DNA from: Paenibacillus sp. HB172176
Lineage (GTDB): Bacteria > Bacillota > Bacilli > Paenibacillales > Paenibacillaceae
Direction: 5' to 3'
Length of the DNA: 64,000 bases
NCBI RefSeq assembly: GCF_011947265.1
Contig: NZ_JAATHD010000008.1
Coordinates: forward strand, 62,001-126,000
Below are positions 1 to 7,467 of the stretch, piece by piece (the first letter of the stretch is position 1; every line of letters begins with the position of its first letter). Made by a program: the position numbers and the translations under genes. The notes under the pieces were generated by a model that saw only the letters and a program-made list of their open reading frames with translations, searched no databases and had not been told where the DNA came from.

Positions 1-126
1 CACCTTCACGCGGCCAAGCTTCTCGGGATCCTTGTTGTTCGTAACATGCGCGTTCCAAACGCCCGACAGCTGATCGGGCTGCATCGATCGTTGCTGATCG
101 AATAATCCGGTGAACATTCCATTCAT
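1..126 (-). CDS. Baseplate spike protein (gpV/gp5-like), N-terminal fragment cut by window edge
   Basis: Only the first 42 codons are visible. The reading starts at ATG 126 and overlaps the stop of the upstream gpD-like gene as ATGA, which indicates translational coupling. The visible residues include a motif close to HVTNNKDPEKLGRVKV, typical of the OB-fold start of gpV/gp5/VgrG-type spikes in phage tails and contractile injection systems. By family knowledge this protein would form the central trimeric spike under the tube. The C-terminal beta-helix and any PAAR tip lie outside the window. Identification rests on the N-terminus and operon position. Confidence 0.8.
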   Translation of the reverse strand, partial: MNGMFTGLFDQQRSMQPDQLSGVWNAHVTNNKDPEKLGRVKV

Positions 127-1214
127 ACGGCATTGCCCTCCACTTCAAAATACGCGATATAGCCGGCATCCGAGTCCAAGCGATGCGTCACCTTCGTTAA
201 CAGGAACTTCGTCGGCGTTGTGAAGCCCAGCCCGGTTATCTTGATCATTTGTCCCGGCTTGATTTCCGGAACGCCTACGCAGGAGCCGTTTCCCTTCACG
301 AACTCCCGAGACTGCCTTGCCAGTATCGCTTTTGCGAATTGATTGGCTTCTTCGGTTGAAGACGCCTGTGTATAGTAAGTTTCGCTTTTTTTCGTACTTA
401 GCAGCCCCGCATATGTCGGTCCGGTTTTGCTGCCGTCTCCGATCTTTTCGACCGAGCTTGATGTTCCGACAACTTCCTTCTTCTGCTTCACATCGTAGCC
501 TCGCACCGTAACCTTCGAAGTTTGCCCCGTTACATCGACATGAAGGTTGAAATGCAGCAGATCGAGCCCATACTTTAACTCAAGGATCGGTTCGGAGGAG
601 AAGCTGTGTTTTTTGAAATACAGGTTCTTCTCACTAATATAGAAGAGATAATCCAATTCTTCCGCCAAGCTTCGCAAAAAATGGTAGTCGCTGACGCCGA
701 TTTGTTCGATCGTGGCTCTCTGGGTTGTCGTCGCGTCAACGCTCGGCGATAGAGAGTACTCGCCGGCGATTTGCGACACAACATCGCTTATTTTCATGTT
801 CGACCACATTTTGGAATGGGAGGTTCTCATCATAAGAAGGGAACGATCCATTGCCGTTACGATAATATTCACATTGGCATTCGTCGTATACTCGAGCGAA
901 TAGCCCGTAATAATGCCATCGAACACACTGCTCTTCTTATCGTGATACCCCATCTTGATAACAAGCTTCTTCCCCACAGCAATTGTCGTGCCAATCCAGT
1001 TCAGCTCGGTGGGGTTCCACACATATCCGTTCACAATGCAGAATCTCGCGACATCGGCTTCCGGGCCCGTTGTTTGCTCCACTTCTACCCAACTGAGAGC
1101 CATATCGGGCGTGCTGACCTGTTGTCCGTCGATCAAGATATCCGCGTCAGGAGCGTTGAAGTCAAGATATTTGTTCGTAAGCGTATCGTAGGAATAGGTT
1201 GCCACGGCTATCAC
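123..1214 (-). CDS. Phage late control gene D family protein (baseplate hub, gpD/gp27-like)
   Basis: A 363-residue protein of the gpD/VgrG-N-terminal fold family. In contractile tails this fold forms the hub ring joining tube and spike. Recognisable features are the early TGPEADVARF and 'VGKKLVIKMGY..KKSSVFDGIITG' type segments, a central 'SDYHFLRSLAEELDYLFYI' region, and a C-terminal 'KPGQMIKITGLG...KFLLTKVTH' segment, all characteristic of hub proteins. The gene overlaps its neighbours by 4 bp at both ends (LysM gene at 1211-1214, spike gene at 123-126), so the three are probably co-translated. Hub and spike are separate polypeptides here, unlike fused VgrG proteins. Function is assigned by family; no catalytic role is expected. 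Confidence 0.88.
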   Translation of the reverse strand: MIAVATYSYDTLTNKYLDFNAPDADILIDGQQVSTPDMALSWVEVEQTTGPEADVARFCIVNGYVWNPTELNWIGTTIAVGKKLVIKMGYHDKKSSVFDGIITGYSLEYTTNANVNIIVTAMDRSLLMMRTSHSKMWSNMKISDVVSQIAGEYSLSPSVDATTTQRATIEQIGVSDYHFLRSLAEELDYLFYISEKNLYFKKHSFSSEPILELKYGLDLLHFNLHVDVTGQTSKVTVRGYDVKQKKEVVGTSSSVEKIGDGSKTGPTYAGLLSTKKSETYYTQASSTEEANQFAKAILARQSREFVKGNGSCVGVPEIKPGQMIKITGLGFTTPTKFLLTKVTHRLDSDAGYIAYFEVEGNAV

Positions 1215-1837
1215 TCCAATCTTGGAATCGTGAGATTGGTGCCCGCCTTCAGAAACCTCGGATTATCAATGCCGTTCGCCTCCGCGATATGTCTCCATGC
1301 GCCTGGATCTTCATACTCCTCGGCCGCTATCGTCCATAGCTGATCGCCCTGCCTGACGGTCTTGCGCTTGGTGCGATCCGCTGATTGCCTGGGCACCTCC
1401 TGGTATTGCTCCTTCATCGTTTGCGTGCTGCTCATCTCAATATCGAGCGTCGCTCTTACCGGAACTCCCGTTTCCAGGAACATGGTATACTTCTGATTAA
1501 TGCTTGTTATGATGCCTTTGAAGTCAAGAGATCCCCAGATAAAACGACAGGAAGGAGGCGCATGCAAATCCGAATCCACGTCCAGAATTCCGACAATCTT
1601 GGAGGTATGCGTCCGGACATCCACTCCCGCTTCGAACGTATCGAAGAATAGAGGCAGCTTGAGAATCGTCGCGTCTCCGCCCATGAACTGCGTGATTGGA
1701 TTTTGCAGACCGGGCACCTCGTTCTCGGCATATTGGTTGCCGGCCTGCATCTCGTATTGCGTAGGATTAAACAGCACATCGACAACATCGGTCGAATTGC
1801 TGCGATAGATCCAGAATTGCGCTTTGCTTAATGCCAT
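1211..1837 (-). CDS. LysM-domain tail/hub adaptor protein of contractile injection system
   Basis: A 208-residue protein. The N-terminal ~150 residues contain the FNPTQYEM and 'GLDFKGIITSI/LETGVPVRATL' type features of the injection-system family resembling Afp7/T4 gp53. A C-terminal LysM domain follows (about residues 160-205: VRQGDQLWTIAAEEYEDP, then AGTNLTIP). Known members connect the tube initiator ring and baseplate, with LysM possibly contacting peptidoglycan or other baseplate parts. A start 15 bases upstream (1852) is possible, but GGAGG at 1845-1849 lies 7 bases before ATG 1837 and would be inside that longer form, so 1837 is preferred. The stop overlaps the gpD start. Confidence 0.88.
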   Translation of the reverse strand: MALSKAQFWIYRSNSTDVVDVLFNPTQYEMQAGNQYAENEVPGLQNPITQFMGGDATILKLPLFFDTFEAGVDVRTHTSKIVGILDVDSDLHAPPSCRFIWGSLDFKGIITSINQKYTMFLETGVPVRATLDIEMSSTQTMKEQYQEVPRQSADRTKRKTVRQGDQLWTIAAEEYEDPGAWRHIAEANGIDNPRFLKAGTNLTIPRLE

Positions 1838-1888
1838 CTTTCCTGCCTCCATCTCCGCTCAAACGCTAGTCGCCAGCATCGCTTCTAT

Positions 1889-4800
1889 TTATAGCCCTCT
1901 GCGCCTTTGCTCCAGCTTCATCTTCTTCTCAAGCGCCTTGTATACTCTGTCGGCGATGACCTCCGGCTGCAGCTGCGGCATCTTCATAATCATCGACTGC
2001 AGCTTTTCGGGATCATATTCCTTCGGCGCCTCAATCTTCACTTGCTTGGCTTGCTCCACCACCGGCTCTGATTTCGATTGCATATACGATAATTGAACGG
2101 GAGCCGGAAGCTTTCGGCTTTCCATTCCTGAGCCGCGTTCGATGGAAGCGTCGCGTTTCTGCTGCAAGGATCTTCCGGCATTCGCAACGGTAAGTGATGC
2201 GATGCTCCTTCCCGATGGGATACTCCTCGAATCCGCACCTCCGCTGACTGTATCCTGGCGAAAATCCTGATTGACAACAGTGAGCGGTGAAAAGCTTGAG
2301 CGAGTATTTTGAATCCTATTTGAATTATTGCTTTGATTTTCGCGTTGATTGTTGCTTGAATTGATGTTTTTGTTTCTGTTTTGACTTTTGTTTTGCTTGC
2401 TGTTTTGCATTTGCATAGTGTTTTGCTTGCTGTTTTGATTTCTGTCTTGACCTTTGCTTTGCTTGCTGTTTTGACTTTTGTTTTGATTACTGCTTGGATT
2501 GCTGCTTGGCTTGCTCATTTCCTTATTGTTTTGCATATTGTTATAAATCTTGCTTTGCAACTTGCTTTGCAACTTGCTTTGCAACTTGCTTTGCGACTTG
2601 CTTTGCGACTTGCTTTGTAACTTGCTTTGTATCTCCGCTTGGCGTTTCCCCTGATTGTTGCTTTCATTCTTGTTTATTATTGTTTTTTGCAGTTCCTTTT
2701 GCAGCTTACTTTGGATCATACCGGAATTCAAAGCGGAGTCATTGCTTTTCGGTCTTTGTATTAATCTGCCGACCTTCCTTTGAACAATGTTGCTGCTCGA
2801 ATGACTAGTCTCGCGAGAAAGCCCCCTGTTATTAAATTTGCTAATCAGCCTTGTTTGGGTTCTATTCCCTGCATTGCTATTCGTACTCTTTAAGAAACTG
2901 ATGCTTCTATTGGTACTGGTACTACTATTGATGAGGCTATTGGTGCTGGCACTACTATTGATGATACTATTGGTATCGCTATCCTTACTGTGCAATACGC
3001 TATGGTTACTCCTTCTATTCGCTGGATGGACAGCAGCATTCTTCATTGTGTTCCTTGCAGCGTTCTTCGCGCCGCTTTGCAAGCTGTGCGTTCTTGTCCT
3101 TTCTGCCTTTCGCAATAGCGGAGTCATCGCAGACAGCCTTCTATTGCGAGGTTTTAAGGTTTTGCTAACCTGCGCGCTTTTAATGGTTCTGTCGCCTTGG
3201 ACAGTTTTTGCTTTACTCCTGAATACCGCGCTATTTCGGGCAGCGCCTGATTCTACGCGAGATTCAGGCCTCGCTTTCTTCTTCTCCCGTTCCTTCTTAT
3301 TCATTAACGGAGTCAGAGAGTCAGGGTCATGAACATGCCCGAATGCAGCCGCAGCATGAACCTTGCCGGCCATATGGCTTTGGACGACAGTTGGGCGATC
3401 CCCCTCGAGATTCCGGGCGCTTTTGCGCTGCGCAGCCCTTTGAACAGTTAGGCCAATAGGAGCCGAATCCTTCCTCATCTGATCGACAGAGCTCATTCTT
3501 GAATAGAGTCGATAGAGTCTATCCGGCTTTTGCAGCCTGATTGAACGGATAGATTTCGACCGTTCCGCTTTTGCTTCCACGTTTCTCGAAAACCTCGTGA
3601 TCATGGCAGCAAAATGTTTGTTTACCGTAACTTGCAATTGCGATTGCCGTTTCTCGCGACTTTCTGCTTCGGAAGAATCGCTTCCTTCATACAATTGTGT
3701 GCTTTGGATTTGCTTAGTTCTATGTAAAGTAGGTTGATTATCATATGCTGTCCATGTCAAATCCGTTTTTTCGCTAGATTTTAAACGCTCTCTCGACACT
3801 TTGACGGCATTCGCGCGATCACTAATTTTCGAACGTTCGCCGCCGTTCGCAGCCAGAGTCGAGTCTGCTCCTGCCGTCGCCCGGGCAACAACGATCATTG
3901 GCGCACCCGCCTGATTTTTTGGTTTGTTCCATCGCACTAGCTTGGAAGCCGAACTGATAGCCGGTCCAGCAGTAGACTGACGCATCGCTTTCCCATAAAC
4001 CTGCTTCTTCCGTTCTTTCATTGGAGCAGTCCTTACAACCGCTTGATTCTCTTGCATCGCAATCAAATCCTCAGCATCCCGGACAATTCTTCGTTTGAGC
4101 TTCCCCAAGGATTGGCTGACCTGCAGCGGCTTGAGGGAGGACAAATGCTCCATGACAGCCTTCCGTCTCTTCTGTTCATCGATGGCGGTTCGCAATTGTC
4201 GTACTTGTCTGCTTCCGAACGCGAGCTTGCTTGCGGGAATGTTGCCCTGCTCTTTCGCGAGTTCTCCCGTTCGTTTGACCGCAACGTCATCGTTTTGACT
4301 TTGCATATTATGTTCTGAATTCAAGCCGGGAGCTTCCCGATCCGGCAGCTTCCGCTTGGAGAACGGAGTGACGTTTAGCTTTGTTCGCTTCGTCTCGGAC
4401 TCTATCATGACAAGACTTGCTTCCGGCTGCTTGATCAACCCGGCTTCGTTGCCAACATGCTCTCCCTTCCTTTGGGAAAGAGTGACTGGCGCACTGACTG
4501 GCGTATCAGGACGGTGTATGATGCTTTGATTTTGCAAGATGCCCGCATTTTGATCAGAGCCTGTTTCCTTGCTCCGCTGCTTGCCATTCCGTGTCGCGGC
4601 TGGACTTGTATTGCTCCGATCGTTTTGCTTCCTATCAGCTTCCTCGTTTCGCCCAGATATGCCGTTCCTTTGCATCGCTTGCGCCGGCATTGCTGCCCCG
4701 CGTCTTGCATTCGTCAATTGAAGGGGCTTCATGCGCTTTGATTTTGTGACTTCTCTCGGCTGCAAAACAAGTTTGCCTGACGTCATCGATTTCCTATCGT

Positions 4801-5830
4801 TATTTCTATTTTCAAGGAAGGCTTGCTCCCTCTGTCTATCGTCTATTCCTGAAATCTCATATTTTCGTTTTTCGGTTTGTACTTCCTCATGCGCATTGCT
4901 TGCTTGTTCAAATCGCTCATTCTTATTGCTTTTTCGCGCATTTCTATTTTTAGTTCTATTTTTATTTCTATTCTCTTGATTCCTTGCATCATTATTTCTT
5001 GAGTTTTGATGTTTAGCAGTTTGATTCCTGACCTCTTGTTTGCTGATCTCTTGGTTTCTTGCGCCGCTGTCAGGTGCGCCGCCGGCTTTAGCCGGGAGAG
5101 TTCGATTCGCCGGCAATGCTTCTCCAGACCTGGAAACAGTCGCTTCGCTATGATTCGTATGAACGACACTATTAACGAGCCGACCGCCGGCTTTCCGCTG
5201 AAGCGTATGAATGATGATGGGATGCCTCAGCTGCTCTTGCAGCTTTTGTATATAATCAATTCGCTTCCAATTCTGTTCCTGAAGAACAGAAGCCTCGGTA
5301 TGCGTAATTGATAATTTTCTTTGTTTAATTGGCACTGGATTGTTTGAAAGATCAACAATCTGTTTATTAGTAGATAAAACATGTATTTCTGGCCGCTGTT
5401 CCATCTGTTTGGAAGAGGAATCTGCATCGAGCCGAACAGGCTGCGTTATCGCCAGCTCTCTTGCCCATCTCTGTTTTTCGATGACATGCACGACATCTCT
5501 AATAATGATTTTCTCTTTCTCGATTCTGATTTCTTTCTGAATAACTTTATCTTTCGCGGTCGAACTGGACGAGCGCTCCGCCTTCTGCCCTGTTGCAGGA
5601 GCGGGCTTGCCGGCTTTAGGCTCCGACTTCGGCGCGTTAATTTTGACATGAATATGATTCTGAACAACGGAGGCCTCCGCATTCTTCTTCGCATGAAGCA
5701 TTTGCAGTCTCCCTGCGGAATTGCGATTGCCGCCTCTCGAACGATACTTGCTCATAATGTCATGGGCGAATGGAGTTGCAGCAAGCGCTGCTGCCTTCCG
5801 GATTTCTATGTTGTTCTTATTAAGCTTCAT
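1889..5830 (-). CDS. Very large basic, low-complexity protein inside injection-system operon
   Basis: A 1313-residue protein with no recognised catalytic domain, signal peptide or membrane segment. It is dominated by K, R, S, N and Q. Near residues 1063-1092 it carries short QSKL/QSKS repeats, followed to about 1165 by NSKQNKSQN-type repeats, prion-like in composition. The N-terminal 50 residues and the last ~45 look ordered; the C-terminus (EVIADRVYKALEKKMKLEQ) is predicted helical. A strong GAGGAGG site sits 9 bases before the ATG, and the gene lies tightly between a tube gene and the LysM gene, so it is surely expressed with the operon. Homologous positions in other such operons often hold a shorter uncharacterised protein; this one appears hugely expanded (inference). 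It could be a scaffold, lumen cargo or unusual length-determining protein; I cannot assign a function. Confidence 0.75.
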   Translation of the reverse strand: MKLNKNNIEIRKAAALAATPFAHDIMSKYRSRGGNRNSAGRLQMLHAKKNAEASVVQNHIHVKINAPKSEPKAGKPAPATGQKAERSSSSTAKDKVIQKEIRIEKEKIIIRDVVHVIEKQRWARELAITQPVRLDADSSSKQMEQRPEIHVLSTNKQIVDLSNNPVPIKQRKLSITHTEASVLQEQNWKRIDYIQKLQEQLRHPIIIHTLQRKAGGRLVNSVVHTNHSEATVSRSGEALPANRTLPAKAGGAPDSGARNQEISKQEVRNQTAKHQNSRNNDARNQENRNKNRTKNRNARKSNKNERFEQASNAHEEVQTEKRKYEISGIDDRQREQAFLENRNNDRKSMTSGKLVLQPREVTKSKRMKPLQLTNARRGAAMPAQAMQRNGISGRNEEADRKQNDRSNTSPAATRNGKQRSKETGSDQNAGILQNQSIIHRPDTPVSAPVTLSQRKGEHVGNEAGLIKQPEASLVMIESETKRTKLNVTPFSKRKLPDREAPGLNSEHNMQSQNDDVAVKRTGELAKEQGNIPASKLAFGSRQVRQLRTAIDEQKRRKAVMEHLSSLKPLQVSQSLGKLKRRIVRDAEDLIAMQENQAVVRTAPMKERKKQVYGKAMRQSTAGPAISSASKLVRWNKPKNQAGAPMIVVARATAGADSTLAANGGERSKISDRANAVKVSRERLKSSEKTDLTWTAYDNQPTLHRTKQIQSTQLYEGSDSSEAESREKRQSQLQVTVNKHFAAMITRFSRNVEAKAERSKSIRSIRLQKPDRLYRLYSRMSSVDQMRKDSAPIGLTVQRAAQRKSARNLEGDRPTVVQSHMAGKVHAAAAFGHVHDPDSLTPLMNKKEREKKKARPESRVESGAARNSAVFRSKAKTVQGDRTIKSAQVSKTLKPRNRRLSAMTPLLRKAERTRTHSLQSGAKNAARNTMKNAAVHPANRRSNHSVLHSKDSDTNSIINSSASTNSLINSSTSTNRSISFLKSTNSNAGNRTQTRLISKFNNRGLSRETSHSSSNIVQRKVGRLIQRPKSNDSALNSGMIQSKLQKELQKTIINKNESNNQGKRQAEIQSKLQSKSQSKSQSKLQSKLQSKLQSKIYNNMQNNKEMSKPSSNPSSNQNKSQNSKQSKGQDRNQNSKQNTMQMQNSKQNKSQNRNKNINSSNNQRENQSNNSNRIQNTRSSFSPLTVVNQDFRQDTVSGGADSRSIPSGRSIASLTVANAGRSLQQKRDASIERGSGMESRKLPAPVQLSYMQSKSEPVVEQAKQVKIEAPKEYDPEKLQSMIMKMPQLQPEVIADRVYKALEKKMKLEQRRRGL

Positions 5831-5862
5831 CCGGCAAGACCTCCTCGCATTTGCAATTGCAT

Positions 5863-6324
5863 CTATGAGCTAAAGCTTCCATACAGCCCGGAATGGGCAA
5901 TTTCCACCGATTCGAACGCGACATCGCTAGTCGCGGCATTGAGCTGCGGTCCGGACCACTTCACTGGATACGCGTCATAAAAATTCCAACGCCCAAACTC
6001 CGTTCCATCTGGATTCTGCAGCACGATGGCTCCCGATTTTCGGGTCAGCTTGCCGTCTATCGAGCTCTCGTACCAATTCCATAAAGCCGGCGATTTGGTC
6101 AACCCTCGTTTCAGCACAAGATTGGGGAATTTCACGCCTTTGGGCAGCTTGTGAACATAACCGTTCACTCCGCCTTCCCGATATTCGTCAAATTCGGTCT
6201 CCGCTTCCAATCCCGACACTTCAGAGAAGCCCGCAACCAATATTCCGTCCAGCTCCACCCAGAAATGATAGGCGCTGGCGACATCATTGTATTTGCTTCT
6301 ATCCTGACTTTTCATGGCAGCCAA
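5863..6324 (-). CDS. Second tail tube protein (T4 gp19-like)
   Basis: A 153-residue gp19/Afp-tube family protein. The pattern 'YHFWVELDGILVAGFSEVSG' near residues 18-38, 'YREGG', 'LPKGVKFPNLVLKRGLTKS', 'LWNWYESS' and a C-terminal 'YPVKWSGPQLNA..SDVAFESVEIAHSG' is diagnostic. It differs clearly from the tube protein at 7001-7435, so the two probably build different parts of the tube (main shaft versus baseplate-proximal ring, as in Afp1/Afp5). The start used is TTG 6324, preceded by GAGGTG at the end of the frameshift extension; an internal ATG at 6315 is the alternative. Confidence 0.93.
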   Translation of the reverse strand: MAAMKSQDRSKYNDVASAYHFWVELDGILVAGFSEVSGLEAETEFDEYREGGVNGYVHKLPKGVKFPNLVLKRGLTKSPALWNWYESSIDGKLTRKSGAIVLQNPDGTEFGRWNFYDAYPVKWSGPQLNAATSDVAFESVEIAHSGLYGSFSS

Positions 6325-6332
6325 GCCTTAAG

Positions 6333-6548
6333 TCACCTCTTCCCGAACACATCGAACACATTCGGTTTCTCATTGTCATCGTTCATCTTGCGATTAATCT
6401 TCGAGATCTCCTCGCACCAACGGCGGCGTTCGCTATGCTCCATATTCATAATATCGTCATGAGGCCAATGGAAGTAATAAGCGACGAAGCCGACCTCCTC
6501 GTATAGCCGATCGACCGGATAGGCTAGGAGAGGGCTTCCGTTAAGGAC
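6333..6548 (-). CDS. DUF6760-like C-terminal extension reached by probable -1 frameshift
   Basis: These 71 codons have no usable start. Reading upstream from the conserved part (YPVDRLYEEVGFVAYYFHWP, then HSERRRWCEEI), the frame contains no ATG, GTG or TTG before an in-frame stop. It opens exactly -1 to the chaperone gene downstream of T TTT TTG (6548-6554). I recognise the residues as the small DUF6760 family often annotated beside tail chaperones. A -1 slip would give a 190-residue fusion: 119 residues of the chaperone plus these 71. By analogy with phage P2 gpE/E' and lambda gpG/GT, such an extension would be made as a minority product for tail-length or tube assembly. The first internal ATG (6449) lies beyond half of the conserved region and has no Shine-Dalgarno site. 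Confidence 0.8.
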   Translation of the reverse strand, partial: VLNGSPLLAYPVDRLYEEVGFVAYYFHWPHDDIMNMEHSERRRWCEEISKINRKMNDDNEKPNVFDVFGKR

Positions 6549-6904
6549 AAAAAATCGATCGCGACCTCATGCTCATGATCGCATTTCGGACAGGTTGCCA
6601 GCACCGAAGGAGCTTCCAGATCATTAACTTGTCGATACAAATTTTGCAAGTAGGCAAGATCCGCAGTGAACAGCTTCTCTATCAATCTCGTATCGATATG
6701 CTTCAAATCGCCAAGCTTGGTCACAACCCGCGCCATTAATATAATGGTCAGATAGCTTGGATTCGATTGAACGCGAGGATCCTTCATCGGCAAAATCTCA
6801 TCTGCGGCGGTCGCGAGCCTCATCGTTCCCCGGCGATGAAGATTGCCATGGTCATCCACGTAGCCCCGCGGTAATTCAAATTCATATTCTGTCTGGAACG
6901 CCAT
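6524..6904 (-). CDS. Tail assembly chaperone-like protein (gp41/gpE position)
   Basis: A 126-residue protein between the first tube gene and the second, the position of the tail assembly chaperone in contractile tails (P2 gpE, Mu gp41 class). It starts 'MAFQTEYEFELPRGYVD', has a central helical region and ends with a short zinc-knuckle-like CPKCDHEHEV at about residues 105-114. GAGGAG stands before ATG 6904. Codons 118-119 (TTT TTG) form the slippery site for entry into the DUF6760 frame, and the normal stop is TAG at 6524-6526. Chaperones of this class coat the tape-measure protein and are absent from the mature particle; that role is inferred. Confidence 0.85.
   Translation of the reverse strand: MAFQTEYEFELPRGYVDDHGNLHRRGTMRLATAADEILPMKDPRVQSNPSYLTIILMARVVTKLGDLKHIDTRLIEKLFTADLAYLQNLYRQVNDLEAPSVLATCPKCDHEHEVAIDFLSLTEALS
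6548..6554 (-). other. Slippery heptamer T TTT TTG for -1 ribosomal frameshifting
   Basis: On the minus strand the zero-frame reads GAT TTT TTG TCC. The heptamer T TTT TTG allows both tRNAs to re-pair one base back, and the next codon then becomes GTC of the DUF6760 frame. About 20 bases downstream TAGCC (6526-6522) can pair with GGCTA (6508-6504) across the zero-frame stop, a possible stimulatory hairpin. P2-type phages use a -1 slip at the same place in the tail operon. Confidence 0.72.
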
Positions 6905-6945
6905 AGCTTCATCTCCTCGTTTCTCATGCGCGCCACATAAGCATA

Positions 6946-6985
6946 GGCCCGTCCTTCTACTCTGACTCAGGTATGCGGACGGGCC
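6946..6985 (-). promoter_or_regulatory. Intercistronic stem-loop between tube and chaperone genes
   Basis: The spacer between the tube stop (7001) and the chaperone start (6904) holds a perfect 9-bp inverted repeat, GGCCCGTCC at 6946-6954 and GGACGGGCC at 6977-6985. No T-tract follows on the minus strand, so it is not a classical terminator. It may attenuate read-through or protect the upstream sheath-tube mRNA from decay, giving more sheath and tube than downstream baseplate proteins. Confidence 0.6.
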
Positions 6986-7000
6986 CGCTCGCGCGGCTTA

Positions 7001-7435
7001 TTATTGCGTTCTTGTCAATCCTTCATGAGCAAATTCGATAAATTCCAGTGCAACCTCTGTGCCGACGCCGTTGAAGGTCGGAGCGGAGTATTTGACCGGC
7101 CAGGATTCAATGACTTGCCAAGTCGCGACATCGGAGCCTTCTTCGTCAAGAGCGATGATGGTAATCGTCTTGCGCTCAATGGTTCCTTCAACGCATTCCT
7201 GCAGCCATTCGTACAGCTCCATGGACTCCGTCGTGCCCCATTTCAACGTAATATTGCCGTACTTCACCAATCCTGGAAGCTTGCGAGGCGTAATCAATTC
7301 GTCTCCCTCGCGATATTCAATCACATCGAACGTAGCTTCAAAGCCGGAAACTTCGCTAAATCCAGCTTGCTCGAGACCCTCAACCTCAACGCGAAATCTA
7401 AAATTACGATATGGATCAATACGATCGCCTGTCAT
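7001..7435 (-). CDS. Major tail tube protein (T4 gp19-like)
   Basis: A 144-residue inner tube protein of the gp19/Hcp-like fold. Key segments are 'YRNFRFRVEVEGLEQAGFSE', 'YREGDELITPRKLPG', 'YGNITLKWGTTESMELYEW' and 'SWPVKYSAPTFNGVGTEVA'. Hexameric rings of such proteins stack inside the sheath and form the channel. It sits 32 bases after the sheath stop with a GGAAGGGG ribosome site, the usual sheath-tube order. It is followed by a stable stem-loop that separates it from the chaperone gene. The immediate link to the sheath suggests it is the main shaft subunit. Confidence 0.95.
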   Translation of the reverse strand: MTGDRIDPYRNFRFRVEVEGLEQAGFSEVSGFEATFDVIEYREGDELITPRKLPGLVKYGNITLKWGTTESMELYEWLQECVEGTIERKTITIIALDEEGSDVATWQVIESWPVKYSAPTFNGVGTEVALEFIEFAHEGLTRTQ

Positions 7436-7467
7436 GGGTATCCCCTTCCGTTATTCGTTATCCGGGT

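Noticed and set aside
2838-3332. Plus-strand ORF rich in Leu/Phe that looks like a multi-membrane protein
   Set aside because: It is antisense to the Asn/Lys/Ser-rich 1313-residue protein; the hydrophobicity is a mirror of that codon bias, and there is no ribosome site.
1889-5830. Calling the 1313-residue protein the tail tape-measure protein
   Set aside because: It lacks the long hydrophobic helices and transmembrane-like segments usual for tape measures, and its position is after the second tube gene.
6333-6449. Independent start of DUF6760 at internal ATG 6449 or 6443
   Set aside because: It would remove the conserved YPVDRLYEE-FHWP half and lacks a nearby Shine-Dalgarno sequence.
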